A DNA stretch of 64,000 bases from Streptomyces hyaluromycini (lineage in GTDB: Bacteria > Actinomycetota > Actinomycetes > Streptomycetales > Streptomycetaceae), in contig NZ_BCFL01000028.1 in assembly GCF_002217755.1 (NCBI RefSeq), positions 1-64,000 on the forward strand, given 5' to 3'. Position numbers and translations under genes: made by a program. Of this stretch, positions 1 through 7,916 are shown one piece after another. Each line of letters opens with the position of its first letter. Position 1 is the first letter of the stretch. The notes below the pieces were generated by a model. That model saw only the letters and a list, made by a program, of their open reading frames with translations. It did not search any database and was not told where the DNA came from.

Positions 1-167
1 GACGCCGGGCGTACGGCACGAAGCGTGTCCGCTGTCGCTTCAGAGGCCGCCCAGGTCGCAGGCGCGCCTCGATCCGGGTCGGGGAGGCCAGCAGTGGGGG
101 GAGTTCGCGCCCGAGAACCACGGACACGACCGACGGCTGGCGTGGCCGCAGCGACCGGTCACCGAAT

Positions 168-962
168 TCAGGCGCCGGCGCCGCCGTCGACCGGGACGAT
201 CGCGCCGGTCACGTACGAGGCCCGGTCGCTGAGCAGCCACGCGGCCGCCTCGGCGATCTGCCGGGGCTCAGCCATCCGACCAAGCGGGATCGTCGCGGTC
301 ATCTGCTCGACGATGCCGGGAGTCGCCGCCTCCCAGGTGTCGATCATCTCCGTGGCGGTCCCGCCGGGGGTGATGCCGTTGACCCGGACACGGTCACCGG
401 CCCAGTTCACCGCGGCGGTCTCGGTAAGACTGTTGAGCGCGCGCTTCATGGCGCCGTAGGCGGGCAGGGCGGGGTTCGCGCGGCGGCTGCCGATGCTTGA
501 CGTATTGACGATCGCCCCGCCGCCGCCCCGCCGCATGAGCGCGGCCTCGGCGGTCATGGCGGTCCAGTGCGAACGGAAGTTCACGGCGAACTGCTCGTCG
601 ATGTCCTCGTCGCTGGTGGTCTCGACCGGGCCGAACTGCTGCTGAGGGACCGCGCCGTTGTTGAAGGCGCCGTCGAGCCGTCCGTGCAGCTTTTCGACGT
701 GATCGACAGCGGCGCGGATGCTCGCGGGGTCTGCCAGGTCCAGGGTGACGGCGTCGGCGGCGCCCCCGACGGCTCGGATCTCCTTCACGATGGTCTCGAG
801 GGCGTCGGTGCTGCGGGCGGCGAGCACGACGGCGGCGCCCTCGGAGGCGAAGAGCCGGGCCGCGGCCGCCCCGATGCCGCGGCTGGCCCCGGTGATGAAG
901 ATGACCTTGCCGGTGAGCAGGCCGACGGGTGCGCTGTCGGTGGTGTTCGTGTTGTTCGTCAT
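168..962 (-). CDS. SDR family NAD(P)-dependent oxidoreductase
   Basis: This is a classical short-chain dehydrogenase of 264 residues, the usual family length. The Rossmann glycine motif TGASRGIG is near residue 20, the catalytic Ser lies in the NTSSIGSRR segment and the Tyr-Lys pair in YGAMK. The C-terminus ends in YVTGAIVPVDGG, as is common in 3-oxoacyl-reductase-like SDRs. I chose the ATG at 962 because the upstream in-frame extension is Arg/Gly-rich and not family-like. It is divergent from the truncated XRE regulator at 1049, a frequent regulator/SDR pairing in Streptomyces that suggests local control. The substrate cannot be read from the sequence. Confidence 0.9.
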   Translation of the reverse strand: MTNNTNTTDSAPVGLLTGKVIFITGASRGIGAAAARLFASEGAAVVLAARSTDALETIVKEIRAVGGAADAVTLDLADPASIRAAVDHVEKLHGRLDGAFNNGAVPQQQFGPVETTSDEDIDEQFAVNFRSHWTAMTAEAALMRRGGGGAIVNTSSIGSRRANPALPAYGAMKRALNSLTETAAVNWAGDRVRVNGITPGGTATEMIDTWEAATPGIVEQMTATIPLGRMAEPRQIAEAAAWLLSDRASYVTGAIVPVDGGAGA

Positions 963-1048
963 GCCAAACAGCGTCAGGCCGCACCCGGACCGGATACAGG
1001 CACAGGCTGTACCAGGATCCGCCACCGCGCCGCGCGCACACTGGGCGT

Positions 1049-1201
1049 ATGAACAAACAGGAGCTCGGGGCGTTCCTCCGCAGCCACCGCGAGCGGCTCC
1101 ACCCCCAGGAGGTCGGCCTCCCCTCCGGCCCGCGACGCCGCACACCAGGTCTGCGCCGCGCGGAAGCGGCAGACCTCGCCCACTTCTCCACCGAGTACTA
1201 A
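1049..1201 (+). pseudogene. XRE-type regulator, truncated by IS1380
   Basis: The first 50 codons read MNKQELGAFLRSHRERLHP and end in LAHFSTEY. This matches the N-terminal helix-turn-helix region of the actinobacterial MmyB-like XRE regulators, which normally continue past 250 residues. Here the reading frame runs into the left end of the IS1380 element, whose CTAA supplies the stop codon. The rest of the gene is not found on the far side of the element, so it has been lost by deletion or rearrangement. It is divergent from the SDR gene and would originally have controlled it. Confidence 0.8.
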
Positions 1202-2757
1202 CCTCGCCGTTTCGGTTGGGGTGGTGAGGCGTCGCTGAGGGGCGACTGTTGTGTGGCCGAGGCGACTTCGGTGCTTGGGCATGGCTGAGTCCCGGCGCGG
1301 TGGTCGGGTTCTCCAGGGTCCTTCAGGTCGCGGTGGTCAGGGGGTTTCCGGTCAGCTGGCCGGGCGGGGCAGCACGTGAGGCGATGGAAGGCCGTGGTGA
1401 GTTCGTCTCTCCAGGGCCAGGTCGCCGATATCCGCAAGCGCAGGCGGCGGCCGCCGCGGGTGAGGAGTGCGGCAACGTGCAGCAGCCGGTAGCGGAGCTT
1501 CTTCGGCTCCGCAGCTGCGAGTTCGCCGTCCAGTAGCAGGACGCGCATCCAGGCCAGCAGATCGATCGCCGTGAGGCTGAGTTCGAGCCAGGCGGAGTTG
1601 ATGTTGAAGTCGGGAGAGGGGAAGCGGCCGAAGCCGGTGGCCTTGCCGCACCGGATGTGGTCTTCGACCGTGGCGTGCCCGCGGTGACGGACTTCCAGGA
1701 ACTGGGCGGAGCCGCCACCGGAGTGCGGTGTGTCGGTGAGGAACACCTGATGCCGCAGACCTTCGTCCTGGTCGAACAGGGACAGCTGGGCTCCGGGGTG
1801 CGGCCGCTCCCGGCGCACGATGATGCGGGTGGCGGCCGGATAGCCGTCCAGATCGACCATGCCGGTCAGCTCGGCGACCTCGGCGCCATCACGCAGCGAC
1901 CCGTCCTGGTCGAGGGCGGGATGCCAGAGGCGGCCGGGCATGGCCCGAATGGCGCGGCGGACCGGCTCAGCGATGGCGTATCCGACGGAGAAGAAGCTGC
2001 GGATTCCGCGTTTCCGCAGGTCACGAACGTGGGCAAGGAAGGCTTTCGCGGATCCGGCGCTGTCGGTGCGGACAAGGACGTCGGTGCCGTGCCGGTGGGC
2101 ATCGGGGATCTGCGCGAGCGCCTGATCGAGCACGGTGATGTGGTCGCTCGCGGTGTTGGCGCCGGCGTTTCCGGGCCGCAGTCGGCCGGACATCCCTTCA
2201 CCGGTGTTGGCCAGGAAACACAGCAGCGGGTGGAAGCCGAAGCCGCCCTTATAGGTGGGAGCGGCCTGCGCTTTCTCGGAGTGGCAGGTGATCAGCGTGG
2301 CGTCGAGGTCCAGGACCAGACCGGGCACTTCGCGCCCTGCGGCGCGGACTGCGGGTACGCCTTCACCGTGCTCAGCGGCCTGCAGCCAGGCGACTTCCCG
2401 GGCCCGGGCACGGGCCGAGCGCAGAGAAGCCAGTGTCCTCTCGTCGATGTCGGCGAGCAGCCGCCAGGCCGTTGGTGTCGAGGCGACAGGGCCGAAGACC
2501 CCTGTCTGGTCCCGCAGTACGGCCAGGTCCGCGATAGCCTCGCCGCCGTCGGCGAGCATTACCGCCAGGTCGGTGGCGATCCGGCCTGGATCATGTCCGG
2601 TCCCGCGCGGCCGAAGCGGCCTGAGAGCGGCGGAGTACGCGGCGGTCAGCCTGGTGGCATCAGCGAGATCCGTCAGCAACCGTGCCCCGGCTTGCCCGAC
2701 CACCCCCGAACCATCGGCACTGACCTGAACCTTGGGACGCAACCCGATAGCCTGCAC
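1198..2757 (-). CDS. IS1380-family transposase, N-terminus out of frame
   Basis: The 519-residue protein is a DDE transposase of the IS1380 type. Aspartates are visible in VLDLDATLITC (about residue 170) and VRTDSAGS (about 230), and the family-like HATVEDHIRCGKATG segment is about residue 370. The open frame begins at a GTG, but the natural start is probably the ATG at 2809 (MNLAEGFCRS). Compared with the remnant copy at 6838-7261, this copy carries one extra base near 2760-2766, in a run of A (T on the coding strand). That puts MNLAEGFC out of frame with the rest. Either the protein is slightly shortened, or it is inactive, or it is made by frameshifting. Confidence 0.85.
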   Translation of the reverse strand: MQAIGLRPKVQVSADGSGVVGQAGARLLTDLADATRLTAAYSAALRPLRPRGTGHDPGRIATDLAVMLADGGEAIADLAVLRDQTGVFGPVASTPTAWRLLADIDERTLASLRSARARAREVAWLQAAEHGEGVPAVRAAGREVPGLVLDLDATLITCHSEKAQAAPTYKGGFGFHPLLCFLANTGEGMSGRLRPGNAGANTASDHITVLDQALAQIPDAHRHGTDVLVRTDSAGSAKAFLAHVRDLRKRGIRSFFSVGYAIAEPVRRAIRAMPGRLWHPALDQDGSLRDGAEVAELTGMVDLDGYPAATRIIVRRERPHPGAQLSLFDQDEGLRHQVFLTDTPHSGGGSAQFLEVRHRGHATVEDHIRCGKATGFGRFPSPDFNINSAWLELSLTAIDLLAWMRVLLLDGELAAAEPKKLRYRLLHVAALLTRGGRRLRLRISATWPWRDELTTAFHRLTCCPARPADRKPPDHRDLKDPGEPDHRAGTQPCPSTEVASATQQSPLSDASPPQPKRRG

Positions 2758-2881
2758 GTAGAAAATGCCCTCCGCCTGGACCGACAGAACCCCTCAGCAA
2801 GGTTCATCGTCCCAGGTCAGGAAGGCACTTTCGTACTTTCCGCCCAAGGGTTAGCCATCCCTATGTGAACCGCGGGGTTAG
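1198..2881 (-). mobile_element. IS1380-family insertion sequence
   Basis: The element is about 1.68 kb. Its left end starts CTAACCTCGCCGTTTC; the right end read inward starts CTAACCCCGCGGTTCA, an imperfect terminal inverted repeat of about 16 bp. One transposase gene fills it on the minus strand, and the transposase stop codon lies inside the terminal repeat. The left end interrupts an XRE regulator gene. No clear target duplication can be defined, because CTAA on the left and TTAG on the right are themselves part of the palindromic ends. A second, truncated copy lies at 6838-7261. Confidence 0.85.
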
Positions 2882-2959
2882 AGGGCCACCAGGCGGGCTC
2901 GCGACGCGCCGGTCAAGGATCGGGCGGTGCATTCAGTCTGAACCCAGGAGGCGGCATCG

Positions 2960-3964
2960 CTAAGGCAGTGACAGCAGGGCGTAGCCGCCGACATCAACCC
3001 CGTCGGCCACCTGCGTGAGCCGGTGGATGAGGGCTCTCCCGTTCAGGCCGCCAAGATCGGTGGTCACCTCCACCTGCGCGACTGCCGCCGGGGGCAGGAT
3101 AATGCGGGCGACCTCCGGTCCGAAGTCGTGTTGTGCGTGACCTCGCAGCCGTATCTGACGCTGCGTCTCCTCGCTGAAGCCGTATGCCTCTCCTTCTTTG
3201 ACATCCGGCTCCCCCACCTGGAGACCCGTGCCGGTCTCTACGTCGCCGACCTCCAGCCCCAACGCGGCGAAAGCGTCGGTGAGAGTGCGGTCGCCTGCGT
3301 GCACCAGGGCGTCGACCGGACGGACGTGCAGTCCGAATCCCAGTAGGCGCTCGGCACTTTGGACCGCAAAGGAGCGGAGGTGAAGCGTGGTCGTGACCTC
3401 CTCGGAGAACGGGTTGGTGAGAATCAGCATCGAGGAATGCGGGTGGCCCTCCGGTTCGAGGATTGTCATGTTGCGCTGGCCGACGTGCCGGTCCAGGTCG
3501 GGCCGGAAGCTCTGCTGCAATGGGTCTGAAAGGCAGGAGACTTCCACCACGAGGCACTCGTGGCTGCCGGCGATGTAGTGCGGTGTCCAGGGGTCCCCGC
3601 AGATCAGGGTTTCCGCCTGCCCCGCCGCGATCGAGACGCGCGGCGAGGTGCCGATACGCTTTGCATTCGAGGGAACGATGCCGCCCGTTGCCTCGGCCCA
3701 CCAGAACGTGGCGCGTACTCCCGCCGCTGTCGCGAAGCCAAGGTTCTGCACGGTCACCGAGACGGTCACTTCCTCCTCGGGACGCACTCGCCCCCACGGG
3801 TCGGCCGGGGCTGCACCGATGTCGGGGGACGCGTAAAACACTGTCCCGAGCTTTGCCGGCCGCGCGCCCTTGTCTGAGGGGGTGGCGCGGACGACGAGCC
3901 ACGGCGTATACGTTGGGGGCGGGCCCTCGCCCTTCTCTCTTTGGCCTTCTGTCTGATGCGCCAT
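2960..3964 (-). CDS. Unknown protein with CARDB-like Ig fold
   Basis: The protein has 334 residues. There is no signal peptide and no membrane segment. Residues about 55-160 look like a CARDB-type Ig-like domain: a VTVSVTVQNLG strand, then PWTPHYIAGSHECLVVEVS, a pattern seen in such adhesion-like modules. The second half is beta-rich without a motif I can name. The start has a good ribosome site (GAAGGAG) that overlaps the end of the upstream gene, so the two genes form an operon with a gap of only 12 bp. Base composition is less G+C rich than the surroundings, suggesting transfer. The function is unknown. Confidence 0.7.
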   Translation of the reverse strand: MAHQTEGQREKGEGPPPTYTPWLVVRATPSDKGARPAKLGTVFYASPDIGAAPADPWGRVRPEEEVTVSVTVQNLGFATAAGVRATFWWAEATGGIVPSNAKRIGTSPRVSIAAGQAETLICGDPWTPHYIAGSHECLVVEVSCLSDPLQQSFRPDLDRHVGQRNMTILEPEGHPHSSMLILTNPFSEEVTTTLHLRSFAVQSAERLLGFGLHVRPVDALVHAGDRTLTDAFAALGLEVGDVETGTGLQVGEPDVKEGEAYGFSEETQRQIRLRGHAQHDFGPEVARIILPPAAVAQVEVTTDLGGLNGRALIHRLTQVADGVDVGGYALLSLP

Positions 3965-3976
3965 GGTGGTTCTCCT

Positions 3977-5992
3977 TCACTCGCGGACTACAGGCCCGGG
4001 TTGGCCGGTCTTCCACACCCATGTAGGCCAGCCGACGCCGCGGTCGCCGTCCAGGTCCCAGTCCAGGAGCGGCTGGTCCGGTGCTCGGTGGAGCAAGGTC
4101 AGCGCCACGTCCACGGCATTGCCGAAGGGCACCTGGGGGCTGTCGCCCTGTTCCGCCCCTTCCATCCGCTGCTTCCAGTCCTCCTGGGAGAGGACGCTGG
4201 GCCTGCCCTGTGGGGTGTCGAGCGGGTTGATCTGGGTGGAGGTGTACCGGGGGACGGCTGTCGTTCCGTTGTCGATGAAGGAGAGCCCGTCGAGGAAGTG
4301 CCGCGGGTCCCATGGGCGGTCTGGGTACGAGATCTGGCTTGGCTGCTCGGGCGGTTCGGTGGGATAGCGGGCCCAGTCGCTCGCAGTCGCCGCCCAGGCG
4401 CTTGCCGGATACCTCTCGCCTTCGGAGGCCGACGGGCTGCGGCACGTGGTCAGCGCGGCGTCCGGCGGGACGATGCTGTTCGGATCCGTGGGATCGGTCT
4501 GGAACTGGATCTCGTTGTGGGCAAGCTGTATCGCGTACGGGGGGCCAAGGCCGGCGACGCGCAACAGATCGCGGAAAGCGATGTCGAGTTGTGCGAGGTA
4601 GGAGTCCACCCACCCTGCGTGGCAGCGCAACTCTGGCCAGTCAGGGTCAGTGGCGTCATCGACGAGGGCGACAGCGGCAGCGATCAGGGCGATTCCGGCG
4701 GCGGCGCCGCCGACAACGAAGGCGGCCGCTCCCAGGACCGCGGCCACGAGGGCGCTGACGAGCTCAGCCACCGACGGATCGAAGGGCCTGGGATCCGGTG
4801 GCGGGACCACGGTCCCGCCGACGACGACGCTGCCGTCCACGTTGACCCACTGGGGGCGTTCACCGCAACCGTCAGGGTCATTGATCTGGTTGGGCGGGGT
4901 GGCGCCGAAGAGAGCGGACGAGGTGGTGATCCACGTGGTCAGCCAGGTGAGTGCGTAGGCGCCCTCAAGGCCCGCAGCGTTGACTCCGGCACCGGCCGGG
5001 TTGCCGTGGGTGTCGCGGTAGCAGTCCAGCCAGAGGGTGACGAGTTCGTCGGGCAGGCGCGGCGGGAGTGCGGTGCGGTCGCGGATGGCGTCGAGGACGG
5101 AGTCCGGTGTGATACCGCCTATGGCGAACCGGTTCTGCAGTTCCGCTCCTGCAATGTTGTGCCAGGCGGCGTACGGCGGTACGGGGACTCGGCCTGCCGT
5201 GGTTGTTGTAGGGGGAGGCGGGAATACGATCTCCTGCCCTGCAGGACGAAGCTGCCTGCGGGTGCGGTCGTAGCCCCACACCCAGGAGTCGACGTGCTGC
5301 GACACCCAGCGGTGGCGCCACCAGTGGTTGCGGTATGGGGCGCCCACGACGCCGTTGATGAAGGGGTTGCCGCACAGCGCGCCCGCGTAGCCGGTGCAGG
5401 CGCCGAGGCCGAAGGCTCGCAGCCGCGGGTCGGCGGAGGCCGTAGCGCGTCGGTGGAGTTGGTCCCAGAAGGCACCGGTTCGGTGGCCGTGGAGGACGTC
5501 CCGCGGGTGGCGGTCGGTGGCCGGTGGCTTCTTGGGGCGGGGCCGGGCGCCGAAGACGGCCTTCGCTATCGTCGACCGCAGCCCGCTCACGGTCTTGACC
5601 TGGGCCGTGAGGGCGGAGATCAGAGCGGGTAGCGCATCGAGTTCTGACTTCATGTCCAGCAGGGCCAACTTGTCCTCGTCGCGGATGGCATCGCGTAGTC
5701 GCTGAAGGGTGTTCTTCAGCTTTTGCAGGTTTGCGGCCACCCCGGGGGTGGGCGGCATGCCGGGGGTGCCCGCGAGCAAGTCGAGGATGGGCGACCAGAC
5801 GTCGAACAGGGGCGCGTTGGAACCTCCGGCGCCCGGCTCGACTCGCGTGGGCAAAAAGTCGCCCAGCGTAGGCCCAAGGGCGCCGAGGTAGAAGAACGGC
5901 AGATCGGCGTCATCGGGGACCGGCTCGCCGGCGGCGCGCAGGGAGTCCAGAACGATGTCCGCGACGGTGAATTGTGTGGGTACGCCAGGCAC
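3977..5992 (-). CDS. Large unknown protein, distant Zn-dependent phospholipase C-like
   Basis: The protein has 671 residues and starts at a GTG preceded by an AAGGGGG ribosome site. FFYLGALGPTLGDFLP (about residue 33) and the segment NPFINGVVGAPYRNHWWRHR followed by a WVSQHVDSWVW-like run (about 215-245) resemble zinc-dependent phospholipase C-like proteins, which carry a GHPFVN..GGPYRTHW pattern. Two of the expected metal-binding positions appear changed (GNPF instead of GHPF, GY instead of SH), so activity is doubtful. An Ala/Gly-rich hydrophobic stretch around residues 425-455 could insert in a membrane. It is the first gene of a two-gene operon with the CARDB-like protein. The similarity is remembered, not searched. 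Confidence 0.6.
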   Translation of the reverse strand: MPGVPTQFTVADIVLDSLRAAGEPVPDDADLPFFYLGALGPTLGDFLPTRVEPGAGGSNAPLFDVWSPILDLLAGTPGMPPTPGVAANLQKLKNTLQRLRDAIRDEDKLALLDMKSELDALPALISALTAQVKTVSGLRSTIAKAVFGARPRPKKPPATDRHPRDVLHGHRTGAFWDQLHRRATASADPRLRAFGLGACTGYAGALCGNPFINGVVGAPYRNHWWRHRWVSQHVDSWVWGYDRTRRQLRPAGQEIVFPPPPTTTTAGRVPVPPYAAWHNIAGAELQNRFAIGGITPDSVLDAIRDRTALPPRLPDELVTLWLDCYRDTHGNPAGAGVNAAGLEGAYALTWLTTWITTSSALFGATPPNQINDPDGCGERPQWVNVDGSVVVGGTVVPPPDPRPFDPSVAELVSALVAAVLGAAAFVVGGAAAGIALIAAAVALVDDATDPDWPELRCHAGWVDSYLAQLDIAFRDLLRVAGLGPPYAIQLAHNEIQFQTDPTDPNSIVPPDAALTTCRSPSASEGERYPASAWAATASDWARYPTEPPEQPSQISYPDRPWDPRHFLDGLSFIDNGTTAVPRYTSTQINPLDTPQGRPSVLSQEDWKQRMEGAEQGDSPQVPFGNAVDVALTLLHRAPDQPLLDWDLDGDRGVGWPTWVWKTGQPGPVVRE

Positions 5993-6537
5993 GACGTCCC
6001 CCTTCCTTCGGGAGTCGATCGAACGGCGCTGCCTCGGCTCCTCTGGCTAAGCGAGGGGAGTGTGGGGCGTCGTGTACTTCCCCCGCTGAAGGTCGCGTCC
6101 ATCGATCACGGAGTCGCCTTCGTCACGCTCATCCAGACGACGAAGTTGGTCCGTCATCCCCCGGACGTCAGGCCCAGCGGCGTGCCCAGGGGTGACCATC
6201 CTCAGGGCTGCTCCGGGCAGCCAAAAGGCCAGATGGCCAGCACGGAGCACCGCCGGAGGCACCCTTGAGGGACCTGATCAGCCCCCACTTGGCAGTCGGG
6301 CAGCCCGTCAACAACTGGGACCCACCAATGACTTGCGTGATGCTCACAGTGCTGCTGGGTGGGAAGTCGTCTGAACGCTGACAAGAGCGCCCGTTTCCAC
6401 AGTCCCTCCGGACGCGACGTGCCGCAACTTGTAAAGCGACTCCGATGCTCAACACTCCGCCGACCACACTGCCCGCATACGACACTGCGACCGGCTGGTG
6501 GCCACCGGACGTAATACAGGTCGGCACAATACGTTGT
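5993..6537. other. Gene-free stretch
   Basis: About 545 bp lie between the start of the unknown operon and the PhzF-like remnant. It presumably holds the operon promoter on the minus strand near 6000-6100. Short open frames exist here on both strands, but none has a ribosome site or a recognisable product. I see no repeat or RNA structure strong enough to name. Confidence 0.5.
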
Positions 6538-6837
6538 GTGAGCTTGACGTCGGAACTACAGGACGCGGACTCGGAACTCTCCCGGTTCTTCGCCCGCCAC
6601 CTGCCGAATGCCACCGGCCTGGCCGCCCTGTGCCGCTCCCTCGACCTGGCCACGGTGCACCTGGTGTGGCACGAGCCGGAGGACGCTCGCGTCTTTCACG
6701 TCCGCGAACCGATCCCGGCGGGCGGTGTCGTGCAGGACCCCGCGACAGGCGCCGCGGCCACCACCTTTGGCGCTTACCACCGCGAACTGCATGTGGTCGA
6801 CTCGGCCGTGGAGTTGCTATTCCTGCAAGGGCAGGAC
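6538..6837 (+). pseudogene. Chimeric remnant ending in PhzF-like C-terminus
   Basis: A GTG at 6538 opens a frame beginning VSLTSELQDADSELSRFFA, which looks like the conserved N-terminus of a different protein. After about 35 residues it continues as LATVHLVWHEPEDARVFHVR and then PAGGVVQDPATGAAATTFGAY. That is the C-terminal signature of PhzF-family isomerases (DPATGAAA motif). The join near 6625-6645 therefore looks like an internal deletion fusing two genes. The frame then runs into the truncated IS1380 copy at about 6838. A CACAAT hexamer at 6525-6530 could be a -10 box, making the message leaderless. Confidence 0.55.
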
Positions 6838-7261
6838 CGCAGCCGTCAGGCCGTCGGTGTCGAAGCGATCGGGCCGAACATCCCTGTCTGGTGCCGCAGC
6901 ACGGCCAGGTCCGCAATTGCCTCGCCGCCGTCGGCGGGCATCACCGCCAGATCCATGGCGATCCGTCCCGGATCATGCCCGGTCCCGCGCGGCCGAAGCG
7001 GCCCGAGAGCGGCGGAGTACGTTGCGGTCAGCCCGGTGGCGTCGGCAAGATCCGCCAGTAACCGTGTCCCGGCATGCCCGACCACCCCCGATCCATCGGC
7101 GCTGACATGGACCTTGGGACCAACCCGATACCCTGCACGCAGAAGTGCCCTCCGCTTGGACCGACAGAACCCCTCAGCAAGGTTCATCGTCCCAGGTCAG
7201 GAAGGCACTTTCGTGTTTCCGCCTCAACATCCGCCATACCCAAGTGAAACGGCGAGGTTAG
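6838..7261 (-). mobile_element. Truncated IS1380-family copy
   Basis: About 424 bp from the transposase-start end of an IS1380 element closely related to the one at 1198-2881. It keeps the terminal repeat CTAACCTCGCCGTTTC (read from 7261 inward) and the first 113 transposase codons on the minus strand (7187-6846), beginning MNLAEGFCRSKRRALLRAGY. The frame is open here, unlike in the fuller copy. The rest of the element is missing at about 6838, where it abuts the PhzF-like remnant. Its outer end interrupts the integrase gene. Confidence 0.85.
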
Positions 7262-7680
7262 AGGTCTCCTCGTCACGGATCACCGGGACCGGCTTCTGCG
7301 GCAGCTTCGGCTGACGGACCCGCTCCATCGGCGACCTGACGATCTCGCCCTCGTCGAGCATCAGCCACTTGAAGAACTGCTGCAGCCCCTTGTGTTTGTT
7401 CAGCGCCGTCGACGCCGACCGCGTCTCGATCATCCACGCCTGGAACGCCTCCACGTGCGCTCGCGTGACCTCGACCGGATCCTCGGCCGCCGCGCCGGCC
7501 TCCGGATCCGGCCCCGTATTCTCCCAAGTACCGCGCCAGCTGCACGGCCGCCAGCAGATAGTTGTAGCGCGTGGTCTCCGGGTAGTTCCCCGACCGCAGC
7601 GAGCGGTCCCAGTCCCGCAGGAACCCCGATCAGGTCTTCGACAGACCCGTGGTCATTTTCTCCAGGTCCAGCAAGGGCAT
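7262..7680 (-). pseudogene. Tyrosine recombinase (integrase) N-terminal remnant
   Basis: Reading from the ATG at 7680, the frame gives MPLLDLEKMTTGLSKT, a TGA stop at codon 17, then FLRDWDRSLRSGNYPETTRY and VQLARYLGEY. After one frameshift near 7520 it continues VTRAHVEAFQAWMIETRS, then STALNKHKGLQQFFKWLMLD and VIRDEET. This is the SAM-like core-binding domain of XerC/D-type integrases. The catalytic domain is missing: the frame ends exactly at the terminal repeat of the truncated IS1380 copy. It lies 117 bp from the 3' end of tRNA-Pro, a classic integration site. Confidence 0.8.
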
Positions 7681-7751
7681 CTTCGCCAGCCTCCGAGTAA
7701 AGGTGCCGATGAGCGGCATGCTCAACCCCGAAGCCGGAAACACCCCACGCG

Positions 7752-7789
7752 AAAAAGGGCCCCCGCAGGCTCTCGCCTGCGAAGACCCT
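7752..7789 (-). terminator. Rho-independent terminator of tRNA-Pro
   Basis: On the minus strand, GGG-TCTT-CGCAGGC, loop GAGA, GCCTGCG-GGGG-CCC forms a strong hairpin followed directly by five T residues. It begins only 9 bp beyond the tRNA-Pro 3' end. Confidence 0.85.
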
Positions 7790-7797
7790 TCGCACCG

Positions 7798-7871
<74 letters not shown>

Positions 7872-7879
7872 CTGCGGAG

Positions 7880-7901
7880 TCACGCGGTGGTTTCCGCGTG
7901 A
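7880..7901. terminator. Hairpin between exporter gene and tRNA-Pro
   Basis: TCACGCGG and CCGCGTGA form an 8-bp perfect stem with a 6-nt loop, just beyond the stop codon of the DHA2 exporter. There is no T-run, as is common for actinobacterial terminators. Confidence 0.5.
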
Positions 7902-7916
7902 TCACGCAGGTCAACA

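Noticed and set aside
40..240. Short minus-strand frame at the window start
   Set aside because: Overlaps the end of the SDR gene and is Arg-rich with no ribosome site or motif; nothing recognisable lies in 1-167.
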